From the NCBI GenBank assembly GCA_004362315.1, contig SNWL01000005.1, positions 124,001 through 188,000 on the forward strand: a stretch of 64,000 nucleotides of DNA, read 5' to 3'. This DNA comes from Mycobacterium sp. BK086 (GTDB taxonomy: Bacteria > Actinomycetota > Actinomycetes > Mycobacteriales > Mycobacteriaceae). Shown piece after piece: positions 62,764 to 64,000 of this stretch; position 1 is the first letter of the stretch; every line of letters starts with the position of its first letter. The position numbers were made by a program, and so were the translations under genes. The notes beneath the pieces are model-generated. The model saw only the letters and a program-made list of their open reading frames with translations. It searched no databases and was not told the origin of the DNA.

Positions 62764-64000
62764 CCAGGCCCGCTCGCACCGTGTTTCGGCCGGATCCCTT
62801 GGCTTCGTAGAGCGCGTCGTCAGCGCGCGCGACCCACGATGTCACGTCGTCCTGCGCGGTGGCCTGCGCGACGCCGATGCTGACGGTCACCGCGCCGGCG
62901 TCGATGAACGGGGTATCCGCGACCGTGGCGCGGATTTGCTCGGCGAGCTTCACGCCGTCTTGTAATGCGCAGCCGCGCAACAGGATCACGAATTCCTCGC
63001 CGCCCCAACGCGCCACCATGTCGGTATCGCGGCAGACCCCCACCAGCCGCCGGGCGATCTCGACGAGAACCCGGTCACCGGCCTGATGCCCCCGGGTGTC
63101 GTTGACGGCCTTGAAGTTGTCGACGTCGAGCATCAACAGCGAGAGCGACTGGCAATGCGCCTGGTTCAGGTCGGCGGAGATCAACTCCTGGCCGTGACGG
63201 CGGTTCCATACCCCGGTCACCGGATCGGTGACCGCCAATCGTCTCAGCTCGGCCTCGAGCGCCTTGCGCTCGGTGATATCGCGGGTGACACCGATGATCT
63301 CCAGTACCCGCCCGTTTTCGTCGATGTGGGGGATGACCTGCATCTCGGCGGGCACTCGGGTGCCGTCCTTGTGGAAGAACTCATGTTCCGCGCGGAACAG
63401 CGGCAGATCGGTGCCGTCCCGGACCGCGGCGATCGCGCTGCGGAAGTATTTCCGAATGCGGTCGGCGGATTCCGGGGGAAAGAAATCGCTGAGCGCCTGC
63501 TGCATCGTCTCCTCGGCACTCACCCCGCGCAGCCGCTCGATGGCCGGGCTGATGTAGGTGAGCGTGCCGTCGACCGCAGTCGTCCACACCACATCCCAGG
63601 CGTTTTCGACGAGCAGCCGGTAGCGCTTCTCGGAGAGGTTGAGTTCGGCTTCCACTTTGTGCAACTGGGTGACGTTGCGGGTGGCGCCCTCCAATACGAC
63701 CGACCCGTCCTTGCGCTGCCGTGACCGGATGAAGGTCTGGCCGTACACCGGATTTCCATTGCGGTGCTGCCAGATCAGTTCGACTGTCGCCTCGGTGCCC
63801 GGCTTGAGCTCCAGAGCGGCTTCCAGCCGGGCGGCGTGGGAGGCGTCGACCACACCGAGCACCCCCTCGGGGTCGGTCATCGCCTCCTCGGGCGTCCAGC
63901 CCAGCAGGCTCTCCACCGCGGCGTTGACGTATTCGAACGCCAGATCAGGTTTTACCCGCAGGACGTAGAACAGCGTCTCGTTGCTGTTGGCCAGTTCCTC
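62756..64000 (-). CDS. PAS-GGDEF diguanylate cyclase (start beyond window)
   Basis: At least 414 residues are visible and the reading frame continues past the right edge without a start. Three PAS-like units precede the catalytic domain: one at the edge ([18 protein letters not shown]), one around [20 protein letters not shown], and the linked PAC segment [19 protein letters not shown]. The GGDEF domain is at the C-terminus with the active site [11 protein letters not shown] and the start [14 protein letters not shown]. The GGEEF form is competent for cyclic di-GMP synthesis. No EAL domain follows. The input signal is unknown. Confidence 0.92.
   Translation of the reverse strand, partial: EELANSNETLFYVLRVKPDLAFEYVNAAVESLLGWTPEEAMTDPEGVLGVVDASHAARLEAALELKPGTEATVELIWQHRNGNPVYGQTFIRSRQRKDGSVVLEGATRNVTQLHKVEAELNLSEKRYRLLVENAWDVVWTTAVDGTLTYISPAIERLRGVSAEETMQQALSDFFPPESADRIRKYFRSAIAAVRDGTDLPLFRAEHEFFHKDGTRVPAEMQVIPHIDENGRVLEIIGVTRDITERKALEAELRRLAVTDPVTGVWNRRHGQELISADLNQAHCQSLSLLMLDVDNFKAVNDTRGHQAGDRVLVEIARRLVGVCRDTDMVARWGGEEFVILLRGCALQDGVKLAEQIRATVADTPFIDAGAVTVSIGVAQATAQDDVTSWVARADDALYEAKGSGRNTVRAGLAS

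Overview
The window is a dense, GC-rich (roughly two-thirds G+C by eye) chromosomal segment of a mycobacterium, most likely a fast-growing environmental species (Mycolicibacterium type). The signs are a mycofactocin-coupled SDR, an F420-type LLM oxidoreductase, EphD, GlnE with two type I glutamine synthetases, Hip1/CaeA proteases, a WS/DGAT acyltransferase, many GTG/TTG starts and many genes with a -10 box 6-8 nt before the start codon (leaderless mRNAs). Gene order from about 13.2 kb to 62.8 kb follows, in reverse orientation, the M. tuberculosis block Rv2236c (cobD) to Rv2210c (ilvE) as I remember it, with insertions and losses.

Region 1 (0-13.2 kb) is accessory. It holds an aldehyde dehydrogenase end, a P450 and a mycofactocin-type SDR in one operon, then a TetR gene divergent from a tiny membrane peptide, an AveC-like membrane protein and a second P450. 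A perfect palindrome lies between the divergent genes. After these come a DUF2306/TetR divergent pair, another aldehyde dehydrogenase, two secreted proteins, a VOC protein and an MpaB-amidohydrolase operon.

Region 2 (13.2-24.7 kb) holds cobD, SURF1, ptpA and ptkA, a Nif3-like protein, a zinc-ribbon coiled-coil protein, RNase H/phosphatase, an XRE-cupin/methyltransferase pair, the RNase P RNA, a fibronectin-type-III secreted protein of unusual composition, and a CYTH/CHAD protein.

Region 3 (24.8-31.6 kb) is an insertion between the CYTH/CHAD gene and panB: a membrane protein, two DUF1989 proteins with an orphan urea/guanidine-carboxylase carboxyltransferase, a divergent TetR and an enoyl-CoA hydratase.

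Region 4 (31.7-47.9 kb) holds a WS/DGAT, two Hip1-type proteases, an SPFH-like lipoprotein with a small membrane partner, and the nitrogen core glnA2-glnE ... glnA1. Between glnE and glnA1 are a thioesterase, an LLM oxidoreductase, DoxX, a methyltransferase and an AraC regulator.

Region 5 (47.9-64 kb) holds an HNH/DUF222 gene under a perfect LexA box, a Tat/lipoprotein-like amidohydrolase, the dlaT-Rv2216-lipB-lipA lipoylation operon, ephD, leucyl aminopeptidase divergent from gcvT through a symmetrical promoter, ilvE, and the end of a PAS-GGDEF gene. Lipoate synthesis (lipB, lipA), a lipoylated E2 (dlaT) and a glycine-cleavage gene (gcvT) sit close together; glnA1, glnA2 and glnE form the glutamine synthesis and control set. 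The only non-coding stretch over 300 bases is the one holding rnpB. I see no tRNA, CRISPR array, insertion sequence or prophage.
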